Notes under the pieces: generated by a model
What the model was told of the DNA's origin: nothing
Databases searched by the model: none
What the model saw: the letters and a program-made list of their open reading frames with translations, nothing else
Source: Motilimonas pumila
Lineage (GTDB): Bacteria > Pseudomonadota > Gammaproteobacteria > Enterobacterales > CBDFNC01
Direction of reading: 5' to 3'
Length of the DNA: 64,000 bases
Assembly (NCBI RefSeq): GCF_003596335.1
Contig: NZ_QZCH01000014.1
Location: 57,249 to 121,248 of the forward strand
Program-made: the position numbers and the translations under genes
Part shown: one piece after another, positions 36,647 to 45,453 of the stretch
Position numbering within the stretch: position 1 is the first letter of the stretch
How the letters are laid out: each line of letters begins with the position of its first letter

Positions 36647-37334
36647 GCACGTATTATTAGTAGAAGATGAGCAAGACATCGCGTCTGTGGTGAAAAAATA
36701 CTTGGAAATGTCACAGTTTCAAGTCACCCATTTAAACCATGGCGCTGAAGCGGTGGCATGGGTGAAGCAAAATCAACCCGATTTAATTTTATTAGATCTT
36801 ATGTTACCCGGTGTCGATGGCCTGACCATTTGCAAAGAGGTTCGCACCTTCAGCCAGGTGCCTATCATTATGGTCACCGCGAAGGTGGAAGAAGTCGATC
36901 GCTTGATTGGCCTAGAAATTGGTGCTGACGACTACGTATGTAAGCCTTTTAGCGTGAAAGAGCTGGTGGCGAGGGTGAAAGTTATTTTTCGTCGTTTACA
37001 GCAGCCTGAAGTCAGCCACAGCGAATTAACCCTAGATGAGGGCCGTCTCTCAGTATTGGCTAATGGCCAGCAAGTAGAGTTAACAGCCTTAGAGTTTAAT
37101 ATGTTTAAGCTGTTATATGACCGTCCAGGTTGCGTATTTTCGCGCCATCAAATTATGGATGCCATGTACGCAGATTTTCGTATTAACTCTGATCGCACCG
37201 TAGACAGCCATATCAGAAACCTTAGGAAGAAGATCAACTCGCTGTCCTTACTTGAAAACCCAATTCGATCGATTTATGGCGTCGGCTATAAATATGAACT
37301 CGGTGTAGAGAAGTCTGAGGCCGTCAGTGCTTAA
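36639..37334 (+). CDS. OmpR-family response regulator
   Basis: A 231-residue regulator. The receiver domain (1-120) has the acidic pocket VEDEQD, phospho-acceptor Asp53 in LLDLMLPG, the switch Thr in MVTAK and Lys in CKPF. The C-terminal winged helix binds DNA (ELTALEFNMFKLL, RTVDSHIRNLRKKI, IYGVGYKYE). GGGAG lies before the ATG. It is the expected phosphorylation target of the two kinases encoded just upstream. Its regulon is unknown. Confidence 0.92.
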   Translation: MTKHVLLVEDEQDIASVVKKYLEMSQFQVTHLNHGAEAVAWVKQNQPDLILLDLMLPGVDGLTICKEVRTFSQVPIIMVTAKVEEVDRLIGLEIGADDYVCKPFSVKELVARVKVIFRRLQQPEVSHSELTLDEGRLSVLANGQQVELTALEFNMFKLLYDRPGCVFSRHQIMDAMYADFRINSDRTVDSHIRNLRKKINSLSLLENPIRSIYGVGYKYELGVEKSEAVSA

Positions 37335-38046
37335 GGACCAGCCCAGAGTCTTATTGATTGAGCCTGACATTGCTCAAGCCGATTCGTTTGGGCGCTTTTT
37401 TACGCCTCGAGGCTGGCGTGTGGAGCACATAGTTAACACTGAATCCGTGCTTAACCAAGTCGACGAAGAGTCTTATCACTTGGTGTTTTTATCCTTGAGC
37501 TTGCAAGACGATCAAGGTTTAAACCTGTGCCAGCAAATACGTTATATGTGCAGCGCGGGAATCGTTATTTTACATGAATTAGATGACCCCGCTGAAAGGG
37601 TATTAGCTTATGAGCAAGGGGCGGATGCGTATTTTGTTAAACCTATCGCTTACCGGGAAATGCTGTCTTATTGCAAAAACCTTATTCAACGGGTGGAGAC
37701 CGCGTTTGAAGCTGAGTCAGCCAAAGGTTTAACTGAAGAGTGGAGCTTCTCGTTTGAACATAAAATATTAACGACCCTTAGCGGTGATGTATTAAGCCTG
37801 TCGCATAATGAAAGCTTGGTATTGCAAATGCTAATGAATAACGTCAATGAGCCGCTTTCTCGTGAGCGTTTATTGACGGCTTTAGGCCGGCGTAACAGCC
37901 GCCCCGGCGATCGTTCTTTGGATATGCTGGTGAGTAAACTGCGCACTAAACTGAAGCAGGCCAGTGGCGAAGACAATATGATAATGTCGCAATATGGCCA
38001 CGGTTATATCTTCAAGAAAAAGACCAAAACCCCCGCTTTTTATTAA
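37327..38046 (+). CDS. Atypical OmpR-family response regulator lacking the phosphoacceptor aspartate
   Basis: A 239-residue protein with a receiver-like domain and a C-terminal winged helix (SLSHNESLVLQML, RSLDMLVSKLRTKL, SQYGHGYIFKK). At the place of the phospho-acceptor, FLSLSLQDDQG stands where LLDLMLPGVDG stands in its neighbour, so Asp is Ser56. The conserved Lys is kept (FVKP). Such regulators usually act without phosphorylation, by protein contacts or as heterodimer partners. It starts at GTG 37327, overlapping the previous gene by eight bases. Confidence 0.85.
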   Translation: MLKDQPRVLLIEPDIAQADSFGRFFTPRGWRVEHIVNTESVLNQVDEESYHLVFLSLSLQDDQGLNLCQQIRYMCSAGIVILHELDDPAERVLAYEQGADAYFVKPIAYREMLSYCKNLIQRVETAFEAESAKGLTEEWSFSFEHKILTTLSGDVLSLSHNESLVLQMLMNNVNEPLSRERLLTALGRRNSRPGDRSLDMLVSKLRTKLKQASGEDNMIMSQYGHGYIFKKKTKTPAFY

Positions 38047-38218
38047 TCTGACCTATTTCGTTTTATCCGTTGTTTTGATGTCGATCAGTCCCTTTCTAGC
38101 AAGAGCTGATAAGTTAGATGGTGCTTAGCTTTTGTAACGACCGAATGATTTGCCGTGTAAAGTTCTTTACGGGTCAATGCTGAAGACGATTTGTAACGTT
38201 AACAATAATGGATATAAC

Positions 38219-38530
38219 ATGCTTGGAAAGCACCAAAAGGCATACGATGCCTTTTATCAATCAACCCATGAAAATGCATTTTTAGACAGAAAAACAGAAG
38301 TCTTGGTAGGGCTGGCCGCTGCGATGGCGGTGAACTGTGCGCCTTGTACGCGTTACTACCTGCTCGAAGCTAAAAATGCCGGTATCAGCAAAGGCGAAAT
38401 TGGCGACGTCACCGCAAAAGTCATGGCCGTTTCGGCCGGGCAGAACAAGTTACAAATGCAAGAGGTGCTCAGTAAGTATCGCATCGACCTGAATGATGAT
38501 GAGTGTTCCCCTCTGACTGAAGCAAATTAA
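38219..38530 (+). CDS. Carboxymuconolactone decarboxylase / AhpD-like protein
   Basis: A 103-residue helical protein with the AhpD-type redox motif CAPC in NCAPCTRYYLLEAKNAGISKGEI, the hallmark of the CMD superfamily. Members act as alkyl hydroperoxidase partners or as decarboxylases; the CxxC points to a peroxidase-type role. Upstream in-frame starts (38150, 38177) are possible, but MLGKHQKAYDAF at 38219 matches the family start best. Why it lies between the signalling operon and sctW is unclear. Confidence 0.75.
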   Translation: MLGKHQKAYDAFYQSTHENAFLDRKTEVLVGLAAAMAVNCAPCTRYYLLEAKNAGISKGEIGDVTAKVMAVSAGQNKLQMQEVLSKYRIDLNDDECSPLTEAN

Positions 38531-38671
38531 AGCCTTTTCAGTCTGCCTTACCCTCTGACCATTTCTATGGTCACTTTTGACGCCTAATTTCTGCAAAATC
38601 ACACCTAATTTTAGAAAACTGCCTTGGCGCAGGTTGATATGCTTAATAACCTAACAGGAGTATGTCAATTT

Positions 38672-39799
38672 ATGATCCAAGGTATTGATAACAATAAGGT
38701 ACAACAGTTTAACGACCCTAAATCTGTTAGTACCAGCAGCACTCAGCAAGGCCAATATCAAGGCGTTAGCGTATCGTTGGCTCCGAGTACGACTTCTTTG
38801 GTGCAAGATGCGCTGGAAGAATTGACCAGCAGCCTTTCTGAAAAAGCAGAAAAAGACCTCTCTAAGCGCAAAATCAAAGACGCCATGGGTGATACCCAAA
38901 TGCAGGTAGATAAGATCCAAGAGCTGATGAAGGCGGCGTTTAAAATTGAACAACGTGCGCAAATTGACGAGATGGTGAATGACCTGCTGAGCGGCAAGCA
39001 AGGCGGCGGTAATGCGCTTCGTGATAGGCTCCGTGAATTCAGCGACGACTCCAGTGAACAATACCTTGCATTGATTGAAATACGCCGTCAGTTAATGCAA
39101 ACCGAAGGCAACGAAGCCTTGTTACAGATGGTCAATCAGCAGATTGCCCAGTTAGAATCTACCGATGGCTCACGTATTGCGGCGGGTCTGAACAGTTTTA
39201 TTTCTGCCAGTGAATTTGCCGAGCAGGGATTAGGCGATGCCAGCGATTTACGTAATTTCTATCAAGACTCAGTACTCGATTACCAAGGTCTGTCTGGGGC
39301 TTGGAATAAGCTGGTTGAGCAGTACGGCGAAAGCCGACTCGAATTGGCGGCAGGCTTTATGCTAAAAGCGCTGGCTGCTGATTATGAATCTGCAGGTTCG
39401 AGCATTGAGAAAAACCAACTTGTTAGCATTATGGCTGACATGAACACCATTAAAATGCTTGCCGCGGTACACGACTCCTGCATAGAAACCGCCAAAATTT
39501 TGAAAGATCCTCAACAACCTGAATCGAGCCCGACGGGTCGAGACGTCATGAAGTATTTATTGCATTTATATGATTTGGGGTGGGCGCAAGAAGATGATGT
39601 TAATGAGTTTCTCGATAACCTTAATGTCACTGACTTACAGCAAAAAATCGAAGTGCTCACCAGCATTAAGGGAGCCATTGGCTTGATCCCAAAAGAAGAC
39701 AATAACAACCCCGAGCGCATGTCCCAAGCCCAGCAGTGTCTTACTGCAATCAGCAATGTGTTGGATACGTTAATTGAGGTAGAAGAGTATGGTGAATGA
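38672..39799 (+). CDS. sctW: T3SS gatekeeper SctW (YopN-TyeA type)
   Basis: A 375-residue gatekeeper. The N-terminal 80 residues are Ser/Gln-rich secretion and chaperone-binding sequence; then EKDLSKRKI resembles the YopN block. The C-terminal part continues to the length of YopN plus TyeA, so both functions are in one chain, as in InvE/MxiC. It plugs the export gate until host contact and orders translocators before effectors. The frame opens at a TTG at 38624, but AGGAG at 38656-38660 serves the ATG at 38672. It overlaps the SycN-like gene by 11 bases and leads the export-gate operon. Confidence 0.9.
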   Translation: MIQGIDNNKVQQFNDPKSVSTSSTQQGQYQGVSVSLAPSTTSLVQDALEELTSSLSEKAEKDLSKRKIKDAMGDTQMQVDKIQELMKAAFKIEQRAQIDEMVNDLLSGKQGGGNALRDRLREFSDDSSEQYLALIEIRRQLMQTEGNEALLQMVNQQIAQLESTDGSRIAAGLNSFISASEFAEQGLGDASDLRNFYQDSVLDYQGLSGAWNKLVEQYGESRLELAAGFMLKALAADYESAGSSIEKNQLVSIMADMNTIKMLAAVHDSCIETAKILKDPQQPESSPTGRDVMKYLLHLYDLGWAQEDDVNEFLDNLNVTDLQQKIEVLTSIKGAIGLIPKEDNNNPERMSQAQQCLTAISNVLDTLIEVEEYGE

Positions 39800-40172
39800 T
39801 TGGCGCGTAGATTTGTTGAGCGAGTTCGTGGAAGGTTTTGGCCTCAATGGTCGTGAAGCGCTAGCCAGTGGTGAGCTGATGCTGAACTTTGCTGACGGTG
39901 ACCAATTCCATATCAACTTAGTGGCAGAAGATGACGTGGATTTACTACTAAGCCATGAAGTGATGATGGCGGATCAAGGCGGTGTGATGCAACGTGCCTT
40001 AGCCCACAACCATTTCAGTAAAGTGCAATCTTACAAAGCGAATGCGCATTTCTACCAAGAGCAGTTAGTGCTCAAGCTAAGATTGTATCGTCATGATTTG
40101 TCGTTGGTGGCGCTAGAGCAAGCGCTGACCATGTTAAGGCAAACCAGTCAACAAATTAGGTTGCAAGCTTAA
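39789..40172 (+). CDS. sycN: T3SS gatekeeper chaperone SycN-like
   Basis: A 127-residue class I chaperone-like protein (Yersinia SycN is about 123). It lies directly after the gatekeeper gene, as in yopN-tyeA-sycN. With the YscB-like protein encoded at 23862 it should form the heterodimeric chaperone of SctW. The fold pattern (N-terminal helix, ELMLNFADGDQFHINLV strand pair, C-terminal helix) fits. Overlaps sctW and abuts sctX. Confidence 0.82.
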   Translation: MVNDWRVDLLSEFVEGFGLNGREALASGELMLNFADGDQFHINLVAEDDVDLLLSHEVMMADQGGVMQRALAHNHFSKVQSYKANAHFYQEQLVLKLRLYRHDLSLVALEQALTMLRQTSQQIRLQA

Positions 40173-40558
40173 TGAATAAAAACATTGATTTGCGCGTTGG
40201 CCTGACGGATATCAGTTATGTATCCGGACAAGATGAGGTTCAACCTAAACTGCCAGAAAAAGCTGCGATGCCCATTTTGGGTGAGGCTATTACTTCACAC
40301 CTGGATGCGCTATGGCAGGTCAGCGTCGGCGAGTCTTTAGTGCAAAAAGAATGTGGTCTATCTGAAAAAGAGTTGGCCGAAGTTAACCAGCTGAATTTTT
40401 ACAGTATTGCCAGCGACAGCTTGCAATGGTTATCGCACGTTTCGCAGCAACAAGATGTAGACCCTGAAGTGGTGAGTAAAGCACAGCAGGTATTGGAAGA
40501 GTTAGCTCGTTTAGAGGTTGAACTCAGCATTAACCGTAAACTATTGGTGCAGTCTTGA
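40172..40558 (+). CDS. sctX: T3SS export protein SctX (YscX)
   Basis: A 128-residue protein (YscX is 122). YscX is an early secreted substrate found only in Ysc-type systems and forms a complex with YscY and the SctV export gate. Recognised from length, helical C-terminus and the order sycN-yscX-yscY-sctV. The start overlaps the previous stop (TAATG). Confidence 0.85.
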   Translation: MNKNIDLRVGLTDISYVSGQDEVQPKLPEKAAMPILGEAITSHLDALWQVSVGESLVQKECGLSEKELAEVNQLNFYSIASDSLQWLSHVSQQQDVDPEVVSKAQQVLEELARLEVELSINRKLLVQS

Positions 40559-40959
40559 AGAAATTAGAACTCAATCGAGATGATCTAACTCGCCCTCATA
40601 AGGCTTACCGCAAGTGGTTGCTGATGCAAGCACAAATGCAGCAAGACTATGCGGATTCGGAAAAGGCCATTTCATTACTTAAGTTGGTTGAAGCCGTTTA
40701 CGGCGCGGATTTAACCACAGGCTTAATGCTCTGCCGAGCATGGTCGGATTCAGGCATGCTTGAACCATTGGAAGAAAAGGTCAACATTCTACTGGCCCAG
40801 CATGAACTCAGCGGCGAACAACGCGCTGCCATTTATTATTGCTTGAGCGTGGCACGCTGGAATGCCGGCGATCGCATTGGGGCCCGAAAAGCCCACCGTT
40901 TATACGCCTCGTTAATGACGTCTAATTTGCAGGAAGCACATGAAAAATCTACTGATTAA
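40555..40959 (+). CDS. sctY: T3SS chaperone SctY (YscY)
   Basis: A 134-residue TPR-type protein (YscY is about 114), chaperone of SctX. Helical repeats around [15 protein letters not shown] and [30 protein letters not shown] are TPR-like. It begins with TTG overlapping the sctX stop, and its end overlaps sctV by 20 bases. Confidence 0.85.
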   Translation: MKKLELNRDDLTRPHKAYRKWLLMQAQMQQDYADSEKAISLLKLVEAVYGADLTTGLMLCRAWSDSGMLEPLEEKVNILLAQHELSGEQRAAIYYCLSVARWNAGDRIGARKAHRLYASLMTSNLQEAHEKSTD

Positions 40960-43054
40960 GCTTAGTCAACGCTCTGACTTAGCGCTGGCGTTCTTACTCG
41001 TCGCCATCATTTTTATGATGATCTTACCACTGCCAACAGGCCTGGTAGATGGTTTGATTGCATTGAATTTATCGATAGCCGTTATCCTCTTAATGCTGTC
41101 GGTTTATATTTTGTCTCCACTCGAGTTCACCGCTTTCCCTGCGGTACTCTTGATTACTACCTTGTTCCGATTGGCGTTGTCTATCACGACCACGCGTTTG
41201 ATTTTAATGGACGGCGATGCCGGCTCCATCATAACCACTTTTGGTAACTTTGTTGTGGGCGGTAACTTGGTGGTGGGTACGGTTATCTTCCTAATCATCA
41301 CCATAGTGCAATTTATGGTTATCACTAAAGGTGCCGAACGTGTTGCTGAAGTAAGTGCTCGCTTCTCTTTAGATGCCATGCCAGGTAAGCAAATGAGTAT
41401 AGACGGCGATATGCGCGCCGGGGTATTAGACATTGATGATGCTCGCAGCAAGCGTAACGCCTTAAATCGCGAAAGTCAGTTATTCGGCTCGATGGATGGG
41501 GCGATGAAATTCGTAAAAGGGGACGCGATTGCAGGGTTGATCATCATCTTTGTAAACATCCTTGGTGGGATTACCATAGGCATGATGCAGCGAGGTATGT
41601 CAGCAGGTGAAGCACTCGAAGTATATTCAATATTGACCATAGGTGACGGCCTTATTTCGCAAATCCCAGCACTGTTTATCTCGATTACTGCAGGTATTAT
41701 TGTTACTCGCGTATCTTCCGGGGATGAAGACGAAGACCAGGCTAACTTAGGTAAAGATATTGGTGCTCAGCTTACTGCGCAGCCAAAAGCTTTGGTCATT
41801 GGTGCCGGCTTATTGGTGGGGTTTGCGTTAATTCCTGGCTTTCCAACGCTTATCTTCCTAGGGTTTGCAGCCTTGATTGGTGGTGGTGGTTACTGGCTGT
41901 CTCGGGCGGCGGGCAATCAACAAGAAGAGCCAGAAAGCTTACCTGAAGTCCTCTCTAATGGCAGCGGAGCTGCGGCGACCAGTACGCCAGAAAGTAAAAA
42001 GGCGGCGGCCAAAAACCGCGCCAGCGGGGCAGAAGAGTTTTCAATTACCGTGCCTCTGTTGGTAGACGTGTCAGCTAACTTAGAAGCGTCTTTGAACTCG
42101 GCCAACTTAAACGCCGAGCTAAGCCAAGTTCGTCGAGCATTGTACTTAGATATGGGAGTGCCTTTTCCTGGAGTACACTTGCGCTTTAACGCCAGCTTAC
42201 CTGCTAACGAATACGCCATTTTGATGCAAGAAATTCCGGTTGCCCGAGGCAAGCTCAAAGAAGGGCATCTGATGGTAACCGAAACACAGCAGCAGTTGGA
42301 TATGCTCGGCATTGCTTACCAAACTGAAGAGAAGTTTTTACCCGGCTTTGCAAGCTTCTGGGTAAGTGCTGAGCGCCGGGAAGACTTGACGGCAGGCTCA
42401 TTGTCCTATTTTGACTTAGACAAGGTCATTACCTTTCATTTGTCTCATGTATTGCGTAAATACGCAGAAGATTTTATTGGTATACAAGAGTCCCGTTTCT
42501 TATTGGAAAAAATAGAACCCCATTACGGCGAGCTGGTAAAAGAAGTGCAACGAGTGGTGCCAATACAAAAAATCAGTGAGGTCATGCAACGTTTGGTGTC
42601 TGAAGATATCTCAATCCGTAACTTGCGGGTGATTTTAGAGTCTTTGGTAGAGTGGGGCCAAAAAGAAAAGGACGTAGTGCAGCTGACCGAATATATTCGC
42701 AGCAGCCAAAAGCGTTACATTTGTTACAAGTACGCTGCGGGTCAAAATGTCTTACCGGCCTATCTGCTTGATCAGGGCATTGAAGAGCAAATTCGCAGCT
42801 CTATTAGGCAAACGTCTGCTGGTTGTTACTTAGCGCTTGATCCTGGCGTCACGCAAAAATTTGTGGCCAATACGGTGAAGAGCATTGGCGATTTGAAAAA
42901 GCATCAGCGCAAACCTGTATTGCTGGTGGCGATGGACATTCGTCGTTACGTGCGCAAGTTAATCGAGAATGAGCTTTACGAATTACCGGTATTGTCTTTT
43001 CAAGAGTTGACCAAAGAGATCAATGTTCAGCCTATTGGCCGGATTAACGTATAA
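40940..43054 (+). CDS. sctV: T3SS export gate SctV (YscV/LcrD)
   Basis: A 704-residue export-gate protein of the FHIPEP family. The N-terminal half has about eight membrane helices with the conserved loop [15 protein letters not shown] and a DxDxxR-type block; the C-terminal cytosolic half forms the nonameric ring. Length equals LcrD. AGGA precedes the ATG. It works with SctR, S, T and U as the export apparatus and is tied to SctX/SctY in Ysc systems. Confidence 0.97.
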   Translation: MKNLLIKLSQRSDLALAFLLVAIIFMMILPLPTGLVDGLIALNLSIAVILLMLSVYILSPLEFTAFPAVLLITTLFRLALSITTTRLILMDGDAGSIITTFGNFVVGGNLVVGTVIFLIITIVQFMVITKGAERVAEVSARFSLDAMPGKQMSIDGDMRAGVLDIDDARSKRNALNRESQLFGSMDGAMKFVKGDAIAGLIIIFVNILGGITIGMMQRGMSAGEALEVYSILTIGDGLISQIPALFISITAGIIVTRVSSGDEDEDQANLGKDIGAQLTAQPKALVIGAGLLVGFALIPGFPTLIFLGFAALIGGGGYWLSRAAGNQQEEPESLPEVLSNGSGAAATSTPESKKAAAKNRASGAEEFSITVPLLVDVSANLEASLNSANLNAELSQVRRALYLDMGVPFPGVHLRFNASLPANEYAILMQEIPVARGKLKEGHLMVTETQQQLDMLGIAYQTEEKFLPGFASFWVSAERREDLTAGSLSYFDLDKVITFHLSHVLRKYAEDFIGIQESRFLLEKIEPHYGELVKEVQRVVPIQKISEVMQRLVSEDISIRNLRVILESLVEWGQKEKDVVQLTEYIRSSQKRYICYKYAAGQNVLPAYLLDQGIEEQIRSSIRQTSAGCYLALDPGVTQKFVANTVKSIGDLKKHQRKPVLLVAMDIRRYVRKLIENELYELPVLSFQELTKEINVQPIGRINV

Positions 43055-43062
43055 GGAAAGAT

Positions 43063-43515
43063 ATGCAAGATCCTGTGACCGACGCCTTGTTGCAACAGGG
43101 GTTGCAGCCCCAGCCTGAGACCTTAGGTCAATCTGATATCGTCTTGGGCATGGTGGTGGACTGGTACGGCAGTCGCATCACTTACAAGGTGGAGCAAAGT
43201 ACTTTGATGATCATATGTTATGAACGCCTAAATCAAAAAAATAAAGGTTTAACAAATGGTTTCAGAGACTTAATGGGCCTGTTCCTATTTGTTAAAAGTG
43301 ATGTGCCTGCCATTTCTCACCTGACGGGCAAGGTCGATGCTTTACCAGCCAGTGATAAAGCTGCGGGTTTAACTAATCAACAGCTACATCGCTTTTACCG
43401 CGATATATTGCAAGCTCCGTTAGCGCCAGACTTAGGACCCGATTGGTATCGTTGGCCGATTGCCTCGCTGATGACATTTCGTCAGCATTATCGCGCAATG
43501 AAAGCCAAAGCCTAA
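43063..43515 (+). CDS. lcrR: LcrR-like T3SS protein
   Basis: A 150-residue soluble protein in the lcrR/pcrR position, directly after the sctV gene. Conserved-looking blocks are VVDWYGSRITYKVEQSTL and CYERLNQKNKGLTNGFRDL. In Yersinia, LcrR affects control of the low-calcium response; its biochemical role is not settled. AAGGAA precedes the ATG. Assignment is from memory of the family and position. Confidence 0.65.
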   Translation: MQDPVTDALLQQGLQPQPETLGQSDIVLGMVVDWYGSRITYKVEQSTLMIICYERLNQKNKGLTNGFRDLMGLFLFVKSDVPAISHLTGKVDALPASDKAAGLTNQQLHRFYRDILQAPLAPDLGPDWYRWPIASLMTFRQHYRAMKAKA

Positions 43516-43594
43516 AAAAATACGCCTGTATCTAAAATTATTGTTGGTTGGCTTTTGCCATTATATAGATAAGCAATAATAGGGATATTTAGGC

Positions 43595-44980
43595 ATGCAA
43601 GGCCTGTCAAAAGAAATAAACCAGACCCTTAACGGGATCACCCAAGACGCATTTGCGCAATACGACCAAATACAGCAACGTTTAGCCGATGCGATTTCGC
43701 AATGTCGGCCGTTGCGAGTTCGCGGTTGGGTCAGCCAAGTGTCGGGTACCATCATTCGAGCCATCGTCCCTGGCGTAAAAGTGGGAGAGCTGTGTCGTTT
43801 GGTTAACCCTGATGACGGTTCTTGCGTAATGGCTGAAGTGGTGGGTTTTGAAGAGCATGAGGCCTTGCTTACGCCGATGGGAGAAATGCTCGGCGTATCG
43901 AACAATACCGAAGTTATCCCTACCGGTAAACCTCATGAAGTAGAAGTGGGTGACCATTTGTTAGGCCAAGTATTAGATGGCCTTGGCGAACCCATGGATA
44001 AAACCGACTGGGACAGCGGCGCAAAAACCACGAGAGTGAGCGTTTATTCTGACGCTCCTAACGCCATGACCCGAAAACCTATCGACAAGCCCTTATCTCT
44101 GGGCGTTAAAGCCATTGATGGCATGCTAAGTTGTGGCGAAGGCCAGCGGTTGGGAATTTTTGCAGCTGCAGGCGGAGGTAAAAGTACCTTGCTTGCTATG
44201 CTGATCCGCAATGCCGACGTCGACGTGATTGTATTAGCCTTGATTGGTGAACGTGGCCGTGAGGTGCGAGAGTTTATCGAGCGTGACTTGGGTGAAGAAG
44301 GCCGTAAAAAAGCCGTGCTCGTGGTTGCGACATCTGACCGCCCAGCGATGGAGCGTGCCAAGTCCGCCTTGGTGGCCACTTCTATCGCGGAGTACTTTCG
44401 CGATCAGGGTAAAAAAGTGTTGCTGCTAATGGACTCGGTTACTCGTTATGCTAGGGCCTTGAGGGAAATAGGCTTGGCCGCAGGAGAGCCGCCGACTCGT
44501 CGCGGTTATCCGCCTTCGGTGTTTGCAGCGCTACCTCAGCTTATGGAGCGGGCCGGACAGTCTGACACCAGCTCGATCACTGCCTTATATACCGTATTGG
44601 TAGAAGGCGATGACATGACAGAGCCGGTAGCCGATGAAACCCGTTCTATTCTAGACGGCCACATTATCTTGTCTCGCGAACTTGCCGCAGGTGCCCATTA
44701 CCCAGCCATTGATGTACTGCAAAGTGCCAGTCGTGTGATGAATGCATTTGTGTCTGATGGCCATCAAAAAGCAGCCATGCAATTGCGAGACAATTTGGCG
44801 AAATACAAAGAAGTTGAGTTACTTATCCGCATTGGTGAGTATCAAAAGGGCAATGATCCAGCCACCGATGCAGCGGTAGACAATATTGAACGCATTAATC
44901 AGTTTTTACGTCAGCATACTCACGATAGCGTGCCTTTTGAAGACAGCGCCCAGCAGCTACTTGCGATGTTCCCGTCATGA
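43595..44980 (+). CDS. sctN: T3SS ATPase SctN (YscN)
   Basis: A 461-residue hexameric ATPase that unfolds and releases substrates at the export gate. Walker A reads AAAGGGKST (residues 190-198), which is the YscN form. [27 protein letters not shown] (Walker B) and [15 protein letters not shown] follow. The match with YscN is very close over the whole length. It is linked to sctO by an ATGA overlap. A short gap of 79 bases separates it from the lcrR-like gene, possibly with its own promoter. Confidence 0.97.
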   Translation: MQGLSKEINQTLNGITQDAFAQYDQIQQRLADAISQCRPLRVRGWVSQVSGTIIRAIVPGVKVGELCRLVNPDDGSCVMAEVVGFEEHEALLTPMGEMLGVSNNTEVIPTGKPHEVEVGDHLLGQVLDGLGEPMDKTDWDSGAKTTRVSVYSDAPNAMTRKPIDKPLSLGVKAIDGMLSCGEGQRLGIFAAAGGGKSTLLAMLIRNADVDVIVLALIGERGREVREFIERDLGEEGRKKAVLVVATSDRPAMERAKSALVATSIAEYFRDQGKKVLLLMDSVTRYARALREIGLAAGEPPTRRGYPPSVFAALPQLMERAGQSDTSSITALYTVLVEGDDMTEPVADETRSILDGHIILSRELAAGAHYPAIDVLQSASRVMNAFVSDGHQKAAMQLRDNLAKYKEVELLIRIGEYQKGNDPATDAAVDNIERINQFLRQHTHDSVPFEDSAQQLLAMFPS

Positions 44981-45453
44981 TGTTGCAAAAACTCAAGGTC
45001 ATTAAAGACCGCAAGCTCGAAAAAGCGCAACAAGAACTGCAGAGCGCTCAAGCTAAAATTTTAGCCAAGCGTGCTGCTGTAAAAGCAGCCAAAGCGGCTC
45101 TTGAACAGTACATAGTATGGCGTGAAAACAAAGAAGATGAGCTATATGCAAAGGCCTATGAAGAGTGCTTGTCTGCCAAAGGTATCGATGATTTACGTTA
45201 TGAAATTGGCATGTTAAGAGGCAAAGACGCCACCTTAAATCGCAATATTTTAGACGCCGAACAACAAGTAGATTTGGCGATTGCAGCCAAGCAACAGTGT
45301 CAGCTTGCGGTTTCGCAAGCTCAAAAAGTACTCGAAAAATACATCACCCTTATTGAACAAGAACAGCAGAAACAAAAGCGCGAACAAGAGCGGGAAGAAG
45401 AACAAGCCCTTGACGAGCTCGTGACTGCTAACTTTGCTGGAGCCGCCCGATGA
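44977..45453 (+). CDS. sctO: T3SS central stalk SctO (YscO)
   Basis: A 158-residue, almost wholly coiled-coil protein (Lys/Glu/Gln/Ala heptads), which forms the stalk between the ATPase and the export gate. Size and position between sctN and sctP are those of YscO. Both ends overlap the neighbouring genes (ATGA). Confidence 0.92.
   Translation: MMLQKLKVIKDRKLEKAQQELQSAQAKILAKRAAVKAAKAALEQYIVWRENKEDELYAKAYEECLSAKGIDDLRYEIGMLRGKDATLNRNILDAEQQVDLAIAAKQQCQLAVSQAQKVLEKYITLIEQEQQKQKREQEREEEQALDELVTANFAGAAR

Noticed and set aside
38651..39061. 136-codon open frame on the - strand within sctW
   Set aside because: Antisense to the gatekeeper gene, with no plausible domain and no ribosome site.
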